In this document: in pieces, positions 1-9,400 of the stretch | Position numbering within the stretch: the first letter of the stretch is position 1 | How the letters are laid out: each line of letters starts with the position of its first letter | Assembly (NCBI GenBank): GCA_031402435.1 | Contig: JANNSJ010000024.1 | Location: forward strand, 1 to 64,000 | Direction: 5' to 3' | From: UBA11986 sp031402435 | GTDB lineage: Bacteria; Bacteroidota; Ignavibacteria; UBA10030; UBA6906 | DNA: 64,000 nucleotides | Position numbers and translations under genes: made by a program | Notes under the pieces: model-generated | The model's input: only the letters and a program-made list of their open reading frames with translations | Told to the model about the DNA's origin: nothing | The model's database searches: none

Positions 1-191
1 CACTGCAAACCGTTGGGCGAACGCGCCATCTTCTGTAGCTTGCCGTTACGCTTGTCGAATCGATGGAGCGAACCATCCATCATGAAACTGTCGTAGATCC
101 CAGTTTCATGCACGCCTTCAGCGCGGGCATTCAACGAGACCCCAGCAAGCAGCGAGATTAGGGCAATGAGAACGAGCGAGTAAAACCGCAC
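1..191 (-). CDS. Exported protein of unknown function, 3' part outside the window
   Basis: An open frame runs from a GTG at 191 off the left edge of the window. The start is supported by a GGAGG Shine-Dalgarno 7 bases upstream. The first ~24 residues form a classical signal peptide (VRFYSLVLIALISLLAGV, then NARA before mature GVHETG). The visible mature part contains MMDGSLHRFDKRNGKLQKMA, which gives no family assignment. Only 63 codons are visible, so function is unknown. Confidence 0.6.
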   Translation of the reverse strand, partial: MRFYSLVLIALISLLAGVSLNARAEGVHETGIYDSFMMDGSLHRFDKRNGKLQKMARSPNGLQ

Positions 192-365
192 TTGGAAACC
201 TCCGCAGGACCGTCCGAATCAACGAGAACGCTTAAACGTTATCGGACCAACCACCGCATGGCTCAAGGGAATCTGACCTGCGTATATTACACTACAAACT
301 AGCAACGCAAAAACAAAAAACTGCACCTTGCGCTATTAACTCAAAAAATTCATAGATTAAAGGCG

Positions 366-695
366 TTAACTACTCCATTTTGATGGGATACCCAACAATA
401 TTATCGGCCCAAGACTTGACACACCTTCAAAGAACTTCTGCCATCGTTCGGGATTGCTCTGATACGCTGCAATCGCTGATCGGAATTCCTTCTCGGAAGT
501 ATCAAACGCATGGAATACCGAGTCGGAATTGAAATGTATCGACGTATCGGGAGGGGTGCCCTTGTCCCGGTCTCCTTCTTCAAGCAACGCAATGTACACG
601 GATTGCAATTTGTCCTCGGGAATAACGGACCCCTGGGAAGCAGGCCGACATGAAGCCAGCAGCAAAATAGGTACTAGGAATCTAATCTTCATCAT
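366..695 (-). CDS. DUF4296-like lipoprotein
   Basis: Small predicted lipoprotein of about 109 residues. The start was placed at the tandem ATG codons at 695/692, because these open directly into the signal sequence MKIRFLVPILLLASC, whose LLASC is a lipobox. The upstream extension to 752 has no signal-peptide logic. The mature part has the pattern of the DUF4296 family common in Bacteroidetes/Chlorobi: VIPEDKLQSVYIALLEE near the N terminus, then FDTSEKEFRSAIAAYQSNPERWQKFF with the F-x-x-S...YxxNPExW core. The role of that family is not known. It lies divergent from efp. Confidence 0.7.
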   Translation of the reverse strand: MMKIRFLVPILLLASCRPASQGSVIPEDKLQSVYIALLEEGDRDKGTPPDTSIHFNSDSVFHAFDTSEKEFRSAIAAYQSNPERWQKFFEGVSSLGPIILLGIPSKWSS

Positions 696-792
696 TAATT
701 TCCCGATTTTTTTTAGGTGGAAGAGGGTAAACATTCCCCAACTCCGAATCAAGGCTTAAGCCCCATTGACTGGGAGCGCTTCCAACTTTACC

Positions 793-821
793 TTGACTTT
801 GAATCCCTATTAGGCTATATT
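793..821 (+). promoter_or_regulatory. Sigma-70-type promoter for efp-acc operon
   Basis: TTGACT (793-798) and TATATT (816-821) are separated by exactly 17 bases. They lie about 64 bases upstream of the efp start codon and inside the divergent gap to the DUF4296 gene. This is a sequence match only. Confidence 0.5.
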
Positions 822-884
822 TTCAGCCAATTCTTGAAAGAAACCAATCATTTTTATTCATTTTTTTGTCTTTTTTGAGAGTTT

Positions 885-1451
885 ATGCCGTCAACAGCTG
901 ATTTTCGACCCGGGCTTGTTATCAAGATGAACAATAACGAATTATGGACCGTCGTTGAGTTTCAGCATGTGAATCCGGGGAACTGGCGTGCTTTCGTCCG
1001 TACCAAGCTCAAGAACCTGAAAACCGGCAAAGTCGTTGAAAACCGCTTTCGTGCGGGTGAGGCAATTGAGATAGTTCGCATCGAGAGGAAGGAGTTCCAG
1101 TTTCTATACAAGGATAACTCCGGATATGTCTTTATGGATAAGGAAACATACGATCAACTCACGGTCGATGGGGATCAGATTGGTGACGGGGCCCGGTTTT
1201 TGAATGACGGGGAAGCTGTTGACATCCTTTTCAATGGGAATGACATTACCGGAATCGAATTGCCGATCACAGTTGAACTGAAAGTCATTGAGACAGTACC
1301 GGGAGTAAAGGGGGACAGCGCTAATCCGGGCAACAAGCCTGCGAAAGTGGCGACTGGTGCAACAGTAGGAGTTCCTTTGTTTGTGAATGAGGGGGATACC
1401 ATCCGCATCGATACCCGAACTGGAGAGTACCTCGAGCGGGTAAAGGTCTAG
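885..1451 (+). CDS. efp: Translation elongation factor P
   Basis: 188 residues, full length for EF-P, with its three beta-barrel domains: KOW-like 1-65, central OB 66-128, C-terminal OB 129-188. EF-P binds between the P and E sites of the ribosome and relieves stalling at polyproline. The C terminus has the family signature GDTIRIDTRTGEYLERVKV. The loop that reaches the peptidyl-transferase centre reads NPGNWRAFVRTKLKN (30-44). The tip residue that is Lys34 in E. coli (PGKGQ) is Asn33 here, so no EpmA-type lysylation or arginine rhamnosylation target is present. First gene of an apparent efp-accB-accC-gcvH operon, an arrangement seen in several bacteria. Confidence 0.97.
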   Translation: MPSTADFRPGLVIKMNNNELWTVVEFQHVNPGNWRAFVRTKLKNLKTGKVVENRFRAGEAIEIVRIERKEFQFLYKDNSGYVFMDKETYDQLTVDGDQIGDGARFLNDGEAVDILFNGNDITGIELPITVELKVIETVPGVKGDSANPGNKPAKVATGATVGVPLFVNEGDTIRIDTRTGEYLERVKV

Positions 1452-1501
1452 CGCCCTCGGGCGATTCAGACATCAAACAGCGACCATCCCTGGAGTCCGA
1501 T

Positions 1502-1978
1502 ATGGATTTGAGTTATGTGAAGAAACTTGTCAAGCTGCTTTCGGAAAGTGACGTTGATGAAATCGAGATTGAAGAGGAAGGCAAGAAGATCCGTCTTGTG
1601 AAGCATGCCGGCAATTCCGTGAGTATGCAAACAGGAATGCCGGCGGTTCAAGTTCCCGTCTATCAGACTGCGCCACAGCCCGCTGCATTACCCCAATCAG
1701 CAGAACCAGTTCAACAGGCGGCACCTCCTCAAACAAAGCTCCATGAGATCAAGTCGCCAATTGTTGGAACGTTCTACATTTCGCCGGCGCCCGATGCTGC
1801 TCCATTCGTGGAGGTCGGTTCGGTTATTGCACCGGGAATGGTGTTATGCATTGTCGAGGCCATGAAGCTGATGAATGAAATCGAGTCCGACATTTCCGGC
1901 AAGGTTACAAAGGTCATGGTCACGAATGGAAAGGCTGTGGAATACGGCCAGACGTTGTTTCTCGTCGAGCCGATGTAA
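1502..1978 (+). CDS. accB: Biotin carboxyl carrier protein of acetyl-CoA carboxylase
   Basis: 158 residues, normal for AccB. An N-terminal helical region (MDLSYVKKLVKLLSESDVDEI) is followed by a Pro/Ala/Gln-rich hinge (about 45-78) and a biotinyl domain (about 80-158). The biotin attachment motif EAMKLMNEIESD places the modified lysine at K122. AccB carries carboxybiotin from AccC to the carboxyltransferase in the first committed step of fatty-acid synthesis. It lies 26 bases before accC; accA and accD are not in the window. Confidence 0.97.
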   Translation: MDLSYVKKLVKLLSESDVDEIEIEEEGKKIRLVKHAGNSVSMQTGMPAVQVPVYQTAPQPAALPQSAEPVQQAAPPQTKLHEIKSPIVGTFYISPAPDAAPFVEVGSVIAPGMVLCIVEAMKLMNEIESDISGKVTKVMVTNGKAVEYGQTLFLVEPM

Positions 1979-2004
1979 CCGCAGCCAACTCCTGGAGCCT
2001 GACC

Positions 2005-3354
2005 GTGTTTAAAAAAATCCTCATTGCCAACCGTGGCGAAATAGCCCTTCGCATTATCCGCGTCTGCAAGCAGTTCAACATCAAGACCGTCGCAGTGTAT
2101 TCCGAAGCCGACCGCGATTCATTGCATGTGCGCTTCGCCGACGAAGCGGTGTGCATCGGTCCTCCCTCAAGCAAGGAAAGCTACCTTAAGATTCCCCGCA
2201 TCATCGCTGCTGCCGAGATCACTGCTGCTGATGCAATTCATCCAGGCTACGGATTCCTCGCTGAGAACGCCAGCTTCGCGGAGATCTGCACCACCTCCGG
2301 CATAAAGTTCATCGGGCCCACGCCACAGATGATTACTTCGATGGGCGACAAAGCTCTTGCCAAGGAAACGATGAAGAAGGCGGGAGTGCCCGTTGTTCCG
2401 GGGAGTGACGGCGTTGTGAAAAGCGTCGGTGAAGCAATCGAGGTTGCAAAGTCAATCGGTTTTCCCGTCATCCTCAAGGCTGTTGCAGGCGGAGGCGGAA
2501 GGGGGATGAGGATTGTCCGTGAAGAAGCAGAACTTGAGAATGCGTTCAAGACGGCATCACATGAGGCCGAGCAAGGGTTCAGTAATCCGGATTTGTATGT
2601 CGAAAAATATATCGAGCAGCCACGGCACATTGAAGTGCAGGTGTTCGGCGATGAACATGGGAACGTGATTCATCTTGGTGAGCGGGATTGTTCCGTTCAA
2701 CGCCGCCATCAAAAGCTGATCGAAGAATCGCCTTCGCCGTTTGTCGATGAGCTGTTGAGGAAGAAGATGGGCGAAGCGGCCATCAAGGGTTGCAAGGCAG
2801 TGAACTACGTGAATGCCGGGACGATAGAATTCCTCGTGGACAAGAACAAGAATTTCTATTTCATGGAGATGAATACCCGCATCCAGGTGGAACATCCCGT
2901 GACCGAGCAGGTGACCGGACACGACCTGATCAAGCTTCAACTTCGCGTTGCTGCGGGTGAGAAGCTTCCGAAACGAAAGATTGCCCAACGTGGTCACGCT
3001 ATGGAATGCCGCATCAACGCCGAAGATCCCTACCATAACTTCAGACCGAGTCCCGGACGGATTACCGACTTCCACATGCCGGGCGGCTTCGGTGTTCGGG
3101 TGGATACGCACAGCTATGCTGGTTACGAAGTGCCACGCTACTACGATTCGCTTATTGCAAAGCTCATTGTCTACGCGCAGACGCGTGAAGGCGCCATCAA
3201 CAAGATGGCTTCAGCTCTTGACGAATTCACCGTCGAAGGGATCAAGACCACCATTCCGTTCCACCGCGCGGTAATGCAGGACCCGCGGTTCCGCAGCGGC
3301 AAGTTTGATACAAGTTTCCTCGAATCATTCCAGTTCAAAGCACCAGTCACCTGA
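2005..3354 (+). CDS. accC: Biotin carboxylase subunit of acetyl-CoA carboxylase
   Basis: 449 residues with a GTG start (2005) behind a GGAG Shine-Dalgarno; the protein begins MFKKILIANRGEIALRI, the standard AccC N terminus. An ATP-grasp fold is visible: biotin carboxylase N domain (1-115), glycine-rich nucleotide loop GGGGRGMRIV (about 160-170), and the catalytic stretch FMEMNTRIQVEHPVTE (about 285-300). The C domain begins near HAMECRINAEDP. It carboxylates AccB-bound biotin with ATP and bicarbonate. It ends 10 bases before the gcvH start. Confidence 0.97.
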   Translation: MFKKILIANRGEIALRIIRVCKQFNIKTVAVYSEADRDSLHVRFADEAVCIGPPSSKESYLKIPRIIAAAEITAADAIHPGYGFLAENASFAEICTTSGIKFIGPTPQMITSMGDKALAKETMKKAGVPVVPGSDGVVKSVGEAIEVAKSIGFPVILKAVAGGGGRGMRIVREEAELENAFKTASHEAEQGFSNPDLYVEKYIEQPRHIEVQVFGDEHGNVIHLGERDCSVQRRHQKLIEESPSPFVDELLRKKMGEAAIKGCKAVNYVNAGTIEFLVDKNKNFYFMEMNTRIQVEHPVTEQVTGHDLIKLQLRVAAGEKLPKRKIAQRGHAMECRINAEDPYHNFRPSPGRITDFHMPGGFGVRVDTHSYAGYEVPRYYDSLIAKLIVYAQTREGAINKMASALDEFTVEGIKTTIPFHRAVMQDPRFRSGKFDTSFLESFQFKAPVT

Positions 3355-3364
3355 AAGGATGACC

Positions 3365-3745
3365 ATGAATTTCCCCGAGCATCTCAAGTATACGAAGGCC
3401 CACGAGTGGGTTCAGATAGATGGCGACACGGGCATTGTTGGCATTACCGACTATGCACAGGGCGAACTGGGCGACGTGGTGTTCGTTGAACTACCCGCCG
3501 TTGGCAGGACAATGAAAGCCCACGACACGTTCGGCACCATTGAAGCCGTGAAAGCAGTCTCTGATTTGTTCGCACCCCTCACCGGCTCCGTCCTCGAAAC
3601 CAATCCCGAACTTGAGAAGACCCCTGAGACCGTCAACAAAGATCCTTACGGCAAAGGATGGATGGTGAAGATGAAGATTGCCAATCCTTCTGAAGTTGCC
3701 GGACTCCTCTCAGCGGCGGCGTACAGGCAGTTAATCGGAAAGTAG
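3365..3745 (+). CDS. gcvH: Glycine cleavage system H protein
   Basis: 126 residues, family-typical. The start at 3365 was chosen because AAAGGA sits about 5 bases upstream and the protein opens with the canonical H-protein sequence (MNFPEHLKYTKAHEWV); the longer frame back to 3305 overlaps accC. The lipoylation motif GTIEAVKAVSD gives K63 as the lipoyl lysine. H protein shuttles the aminomethyl group between the P, T and L proteins; in some bacteria it also serves as a lipoyl relay. No gcvT or gcvP lies nearby. The neighbours are the biotin-carrier genes, so an acyl-carrier theme rather than glycine catabolism may explain the context. Confidence 0.95.
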   Translation: MNFPEHLKYTKAHEWVQIDGDTGIVGITDYAQGELGDVVFVELPAVGRTMKAHDTFGTIEAVKAVSDLFAPLTGSVLETNPELEKTPETVNKDPYGKGWMVKMKIANPSEVAGLLSAAAYRQLIGK

Positions 3746-3766
3746 AACAACCAACGGACTCCTGCG

Positions 3767-4588
3767 ATGAAGAAGATCATAGTCGCCTTATTGGTGTTGT
3801 GTGCATCGTTCAGCTTCTATGCATTCAGAGCGTTTGAAGCGCCGGCGGCAGATTTCCTGAAACAGCTCGGCGTTCCCGAATTCCAGGCTCGTGACTACAT
3901 TTGGTCGAGCTTCAGCGGAATGTACTTCAGTTATCCGATGAACAACCAGATCAGGCACACGGCGGCAGGACAGCGTGCTTCCCTTGTGCGTGAAATCGGT
4001 GCATACGCGAAAGCGTACACACAGTCAGGTGACTTCAAGACGAAGTATCTGGAGAATCGTGAAAATGCCAAGCCAACACCTCCCGAGCCGCCGAAGTCCG
4101 TTGAGCAACAGCGGAAGGAACAGAAGGAGAACCTGCAGACGGCCCTTCACGAGACCGAGGAGAGCATGAAGACCATGACGCCGGACCTGCAAGCGACGAT
4201 GAAGGATGTAGTGAAGATGTACAAGGAGCAACTCAAGTCGCTGGACGATCCGAACAATCCCATATTTAGCCAGCAGATGGCGGACATGTGGCGGCAAAGT
4301 CATGAGCAGGCGATGAAGGATTACAAAGAGAAGCTCGCAAAGTGGGAGAAGGATTACCCGATGAGTCCGAATCGCATGGTGAAACAGTGGCTGACGAAGT
4401 TCTTCGATGAATCCAACAACGTTGACTTTAACGCCAAGCTGATTGATGGAGACTACGGCAAGAAGATGTTCGCAAAGACGGGGTACGAGCGGAAGCCTTC
4501 AAACTGGAAGATGTGCTTCAGGGCCGGACTGGAAACCGTTGAAGCCGGAAGAACGTTTGCGCAGCAATGGCTGGCTGAGTTGAAGTGA
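3767..4588 (+). CDS. Secreted, charged helical protein of unknown function
   Basis: 273 residues. A signal peptide is clear (MKKIIVALLVLCASFSFYAF, cleavage probably near AFRAFEA). The mature protein has an N-terminal segment with aromatic residues (DYIWSSFSGMYFSYP), a proline/charge-rich linker (PTPPEPPKSVEQQ, about 102-114), and a long Lys/Glu/Gln-rich helical stretch (115-195) with possible coiled coil. A C-terminal part contains two cysteine-poor conserved-looking blocks (MVKQWLTKFFDESNNVDF and WKMCFRAGLETVEAGRTFA). I do not recognise the family. It follows gcvH by 21 bases and is followed by a terminator, so it is the last gene of the efp-acc transcript. Confidence 0.8.
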   Translation: MKKIIVALLVLCASFSFYAFRAFEAPAADFLKQLGVPEFQARDYIWSSFSGMYFSYPMNNQIRHTAAGQRASLVREIGAYAKAYTQSGDFKTKYLENRENAKPTPPEPPKSVEQQRKEQKENLQTALHETEESMKTMTPDLQATMKDVVKMYKEQLKSLDDPNNPIFSQQMADMWRQSHEQAMKDYKEKLAKWEKDYPMSPNRMVKQWLTKFFDESNNVDFNAKLIDGDYGKKMFAKTGYERKPSNWKMCFRAGLETVEAGRTFAQQWLAELK

Positions 4589-4612
4589 GATGCGTTGTTA
4601 GTTCAGAAATGC

Positions 4613-4644
4613 AAAAGGCTCTGTCTGGTGACAGAGCCTTTTTT
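4613..4644 (+). terminator. Rho-independent terminator after the efp-acc operon
   Basis: Perfect hairpin AGGCTCTGTC / GACAGAGCCT with a TGGT tetraloop, preceded by an A-run and followed by six T. It sits 25 bases after the stop of the 3767-4588 gene. Confidence 0.92.
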
Positions 4645-4676
4645 GTTTAGCGTGGTTTGATCGTTGCTTTGTAGGA

Positions 4677-4692
4677 GCGTATTGCAATACGC
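4677..4692. repeat. Perfect 16-bp palindrome GCGTATTGCAATACGC
   Basis: A self-complementary 16-mer between two convergent terminators. Its flanks (GTAGGA before, CCTCAC after) look like the edges of a dispersed intergenic palindromic repeat. Only this copy is in the window. Confidence 0.6.
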
Positions 4693-4703
4693 CCTCACGA
4701 GAC

Positions 4704-4739
4704 ACAAAAGCCCACACATCCTTGCGGACATGTGGGCTT
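4704..4739 (-). terminator. Terminator of the minus-strand secreted-protein cluster
   Basis: Read on the minus strand, a 14-bp stem (AAGCCCACATGTCC with GGATGTGTGGGCTT, two G-T pairs, GCAA loop) is followed by TTTTGTG. It lies 22 bases beyond the stop codon at 4761. Confidence 0.75.
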
Positions 4740-4760
4740 GATGGTGGGTGGTGAAAATAT

Positions 4761-6456
4761 TTATCTCAGCAACAGCAGTCTGCGCGTTTGTGTCAATCCG
4801 CCGGCTTGCAGGCGGTACAAATAAACGCCGCTTGCCAAGCCTTTCGCCTCGAAGGTTGCGCTGTGGTTTCCGGGTTTCATCTCTTCGTTCACGAGAGTTG
4901 TTACTTCACGGCCGAGAAGATCGTAAACCTTGAGCGACACGTCCGACCCCACTCCCGCCATCCCCTGTGGGGGGAGGGAGAAATTAATCCGCGTCGTTGG
5001 GTTAAAACGGGTTTGGATAGTTCTGTTGTAGCGCAAGGCTTGAGGGAACCTGTCCGCGATCATCTCCAACGCCGGTGGAACCTGCAACAAGTTTCCACAG
5101 TCCCGGGAAAGCCGAAAAGAACCATGTGCCGTTCACATTCGTCAGGGGAAAAGGAGCTGAACTCCCGCTCCCCGGAAAAAGATCCTGTACCATCACTGTC
5201 CCTGCCCCCGTCCCATCACTTTTCCACAATTCAGTCCCAAACGTTATGCCGCCTGTTGCCCAAAAAAACAATGTGCCATTCACATTGGCCAAGTATGAAG
5301 GTCCTGAACTGCCTGCGCCAGGGTAAATATCCTTGACCATTACCGTTCCTGCATCGGTGCCATCGCTCTTCCATAATTCATAGCCGATTGATGCGTCGAC
5401 GTACCTCTGAAAAAACACCGTGCCATTTACATTGGTCAAGTAAGCAGGAGACGAAGCGGCGGCGAGATTGTCACCGACCAGTACGGTTCCTGCCGTGGTG
5501 CCATCGCTCTTCCATAATTCTGTCCCGTTCGCTCCGGTGAGTGCGCTATAGAACAGCGTGCCATTGACGTTCGTAAACCAGGAAGGCGCGGGTGGCGCGG
5601 AATAAATATTGCCCTTGACCATGACTGTCCCCGCAGTGGTGCCATCGGTTTTCCACAATTGATATCCAACGTAGGTCGTGCCACCGATTACACTATTGGT
5701 CAAAGAAAAAAATAACGTGCCGTTCACATCGGTCAAATTGCCAGTGCCTGAATTGCCGGAATTGCCTGTACCGGTGTTGATATCCTTGACCAGTACCGTT
5801 CCGGTTGTGGTACCATCGGTTTTCCACAATTCGTTTCCGTTCGCCGCTGTGGTTGCGCTAAAGAATAAGATACCATTTGAAACGACGAGGTTACTCGGCC
5901 CTCCATGCGCCGCACCGGGATTGATATCCTTGACCATGACTGTTCCCGCATCAGTGCCATCACTTTTCCACAGCTCATAACCGTTGGTTGTTCCATCGGC
6001 CGCACTAAAGTAGACACTTCCATTGTAGGATGTCCAGACTTTTATGATTGAACTGTTCGAGTTTGGCCAGATGTCCTTGACCATGACCGTTCCCGCAGCG
6101 GTACCGTCGCTCTTCCATAATTCATAGCCATGTGTTCCATCGTTTGCCTGAAAGAATAACGTGCCATTTACATTGACAAACTCCTTGAGGCCTGACGCGC
6201 CTCCGGGATAAATATCTTTAACAAGAACAGTCCCTGCATCAGTGCCATCGCTTTTCCACAGAGCTTCTCCGGTAATTCCATCGGATGCATCAAAGAATAA
6301 CGTGCCAATGACGTTCGTGAACCACCCGTTGAATCCTCGAATTCCCCATCCCGCAGAACCGTCTTTTACAAGTGATGGTGTTTGTGCAAAACTGATGAAG
6401 ACGCTGAGCACAAGGGCAAACACCGTTGCCAGATATAGACGCACTATTCTTTCCAT
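4761..6456 (-). pseudogene. Type IX-secreted ELWKSDGT-repeat protein, frameshifted
   Basis: A signal peptide (MERIVRLYLATVFALVLSVF...FAQ) is followed by at least nine ~45-residue repeats built around GTLFFxA...G.ELWKSDGTxAGTVMVKDI, a beta-propeller-like unit found in secreted proteins. The first frame stops at 5002 right after QQNYPNPF. The expected continuation (NPTTRINFSLP...VYDLLGREVTTLVNEE...LLLLR) is present in another frame down to 4761. One extra base in the AAAA run at 5004-5007 explains the break: removing it restores NYPNPFNPTTRINF. The C-terminal part is the type IX sorting/anchoring domain, so the uncorrected protein would be made but not exported properly. Either a real indel or a homopolymer sequencing error. 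Preceded by AAGGC Shine-Dalgarno. Confidence 0.88.
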
Positions 6457-6477
6457 GGTATTGCCTTTAGTTAATGA

Positions 6478-9400
6478 TTATTTCAACAATAGGAGCTTCT
6501 TCGTACTTACAAACGAGCCTGCCCGGAGTTGGTACACGTATGTTCCACTTGCGAACCCTCTTGCATCGAAGGCTATGTCGTAGTTTCCGGGTGTCATCTC
6601 TTCGTTGATGAGAGTAGAGACTTCTCGACCCAGGATATCATACACTCGGAGAGATGTATGGACAGAGACCCCTGCAGGAATTGCAAATTGAATTGTCGTT
6701 GTTGGATTGAAGGGATTCGGATAATTGTGGTTGAGAGCAAAGCCTGTTGGAATTCCTGATGTGGCCGGATTCTCTCTCACGGAAACGAGGTCGGTCTGGA
6801 ACGAATACCCTGTGCCGCCGTCTCCAACAATAATACCCCGCCCCCCAACGAACTCGATTCCCTTCAAGTTTGCGGAGCCAAGATACGTGGACGTCCAGGT
6901 TGCTCCCCCGTCAGCGGTCTGAAGTACTACGCCGCCATCGGCGGTCGCCCAGGCGAGGTTTGCATTTGCAATCTTGATGCTTCGAATGTTGAGTCCCGAG
7001 TAACCGGTGTTGATCGGCGTCCACGTCGTTCCTCCGTTCGTCGTTTTGCAGATTGTAGCACTCTGTCCCACTGCGAAGCCGGTGTTCGCATCTGCGAACG
7101 CTACGTCATTGAACGTCACAGTGGTTCCAGTCGCTTGTGGAACCCAGCTTGATTCGATGTATCTGCAGATTGTTCCATTTGCTCCCACGGCCCAGCCGGT
7201 GGATCCAAGGCCAAACACGGACTTGAATTCGATTGTTGTTCCCGTCGGTTGTGGTGTCCAGTTCGTGCCGTTGAAGACACAAATTATTCCACCGGTTCCT
7301 ACTGCCCAGCCCGCTGTCTCGCTTGTGAACGAAGAGCCGTTGAATGTTTCCGAAGTCCCTGTTGTGAACGGAACCCAGCTTCCACCGCCATCTGTCGAAA
7401 CACAAATCAATCCGCCGTTGCCGGTGATGAACCCTTTGCTACCGATGAGGTCGATGTCCGTCAGGTCTGCTGAAGTTCCGGTGGGGGAGCCGGTCCATGT
7501 CAATCCACCATCGGTCGTAATCCTCACGATGCCGCCCCGGCCCGCTATACAGCCACGGTTCCTGTCGATGAACGAAACTCCGTCGAGATCTGCATTTGTG
7601 CCCGTCGGGATAGGCGTCGGAGTGAAGCCGGGGGAGATTCTGTTCTTCAATACCACCACATTGTTTGACGCTGCACTGTAGTACGCAACGACAATCTCAG
7701 GCTTTGAATCCCTATCAAGATCTGCAGCGGCGAACCACGAGCTCGTTGCTGAAGTAATGGCGCCGATTGTCACGCGGGCATCAAACGATTGTGTCGTAAT
7801 CGTCCCGCCGGTGTTCAAGTTGCGGAATCCGTACATGCGGCCCGCGCTGATAACAAGAACATCCGGCCTTGCATCGCCATCAACGTCGCCGATTGCACAT
7901 TGAAATTCATTCTCAGGCATCGTGACAGAAGCAGCATTGCCAAAGGCAATGGCTCCGATTGTACTGTTGTTTTGCAAAACGTCGAACGAAGCGCCTGCGA
8001 CAACGCTGTTCAGGACAAGCATGTCCGGCTTGCCATCTGCGTTCAGGTCGCCAAGTGAAACATCGACAGCGCCGTTGTTCATTGGCAGGTCAATCGCCGC
8101 TGCGAACGATATGGTCGATCCGGTGGTTGTGTTGCGATATACGTACATCGCGTTTGTGGCCCCGTCGGCAGTGAGCACAACAATGTCCAGCTTGCCATCG
8201 CCATCGATATCAGCGGTTCTGATCTTTCTTGCATTGCTTCCAGCGGCGAACTTCACGGGATGTTCGAGTGAAGAAGCAGTGATGCTGCCAACGGAACCTA
8301 CATTGCGAAAGGCATGCATCCAGAAACTTGAACCCAGTTGGCTTGCTGTTGCAATATCCGTCTTGCCGTCGCCATCGAAATCGCCGACAGCAACATCATA
8401 CGGGATGTAGAGGAAGTCCGTTGTGTCGCGGAAAACTACCCCAGCGGCAAAAGTGAGTGAGCCCGACGTACTCAGATTCTTAAGGATGGACACTCTTCCT
8501 GGTGATGCCGCGCCTGTGCATGCAGTAACGATGTCGAGTTTTCCATCTCCGTCAAAGTCAGCTGTTACCACGCCGCGAGGGACAAGCCAGCCCGTGCCGA
8601 CATCTGTCGAGGTGTTGAACGTGAAATCGCCTGTGCCTGTGCTCGCGTTACGTGCAACGCGAACTGTACTTCCTGCATACTGCGGAAGGATGATATCGAG
8701 CCTTGTATCGCCATCAAGATCGGCAAAGGCAACACTCTGACTATTCGAGGTCATGCCGAGCGGGATATTTGGATCCCAGGATGTTCCGCCAAATCCACCG
8801 CCACCGAACGTCACCAAGAATGGATTCCTTGAAGCGGCGTTTTTGTTCGCGGTTGTCACAGTAATTGGACCGTATGTCGCGTTCGGTGGGGCTTGAGCAG
8901 TAATAGTCGTTGCTGTTACGTTTGACACTGTAGCTTGTGCGGTGCCAAAGCGGACGATCGTACCTTGCGGACTTCCACTGAAACCTGTTCCGTTGATTAT
9001 TACATCTGCCCCCGCTGAACCGGAGGATGGAGTAAACGAAGTAATTTCAAATGGGACGGACACCATCTCTGAAAGCGGCCGCCGAAATACCTTGTTGCTC
9101 AATGTTCCCGCATAGGCATAGGGACCGAACACAGTCATCGTGTAGATACTGATGCCGGTTAGTCCTGTATTCGCTGCACTCCAAGTCGTACCGTTGTTCG
9201 TTGAGAGGAACACTCCAAAGTACGTGCTGCAAAAGACATTCGACCCGCTTGAAGCAAAACCCGTCGTCGCGAGACTCGTCAGCCCTGTGTTCCTTTGCGT
9301 CCAGTTACCGCCGTTGTTCGTTGAGAGGAAGACGCCTTGACTGCTGGTGGCGGCGTAGATGTTGGTTCCGTGGGCGAACAACGCAGTGATGAACGTGAAG

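Noticed and set aside
5002..5008. Programmed -1/+1 frameshift as a regulatory device
   Set aside because: TTTT followed by TAA could slip, but there is no stimulatory structure seen, and three sister genes have the motif in frame; a plain indel is simpler.
5436..6023. Repeated short motifs as a possible CRISPR array
   Set aside because: Repeats are ~135-bp degenerate coding repeats (ELWKSDGT), not short identical repeats with unique spacers.
7007..7681. Long plus-strand open frame opposite the large secreted protein
   Set aside because: It is the complement of BNR repeat coding sequence; no Shine-Dalgarno, signal or family motif.
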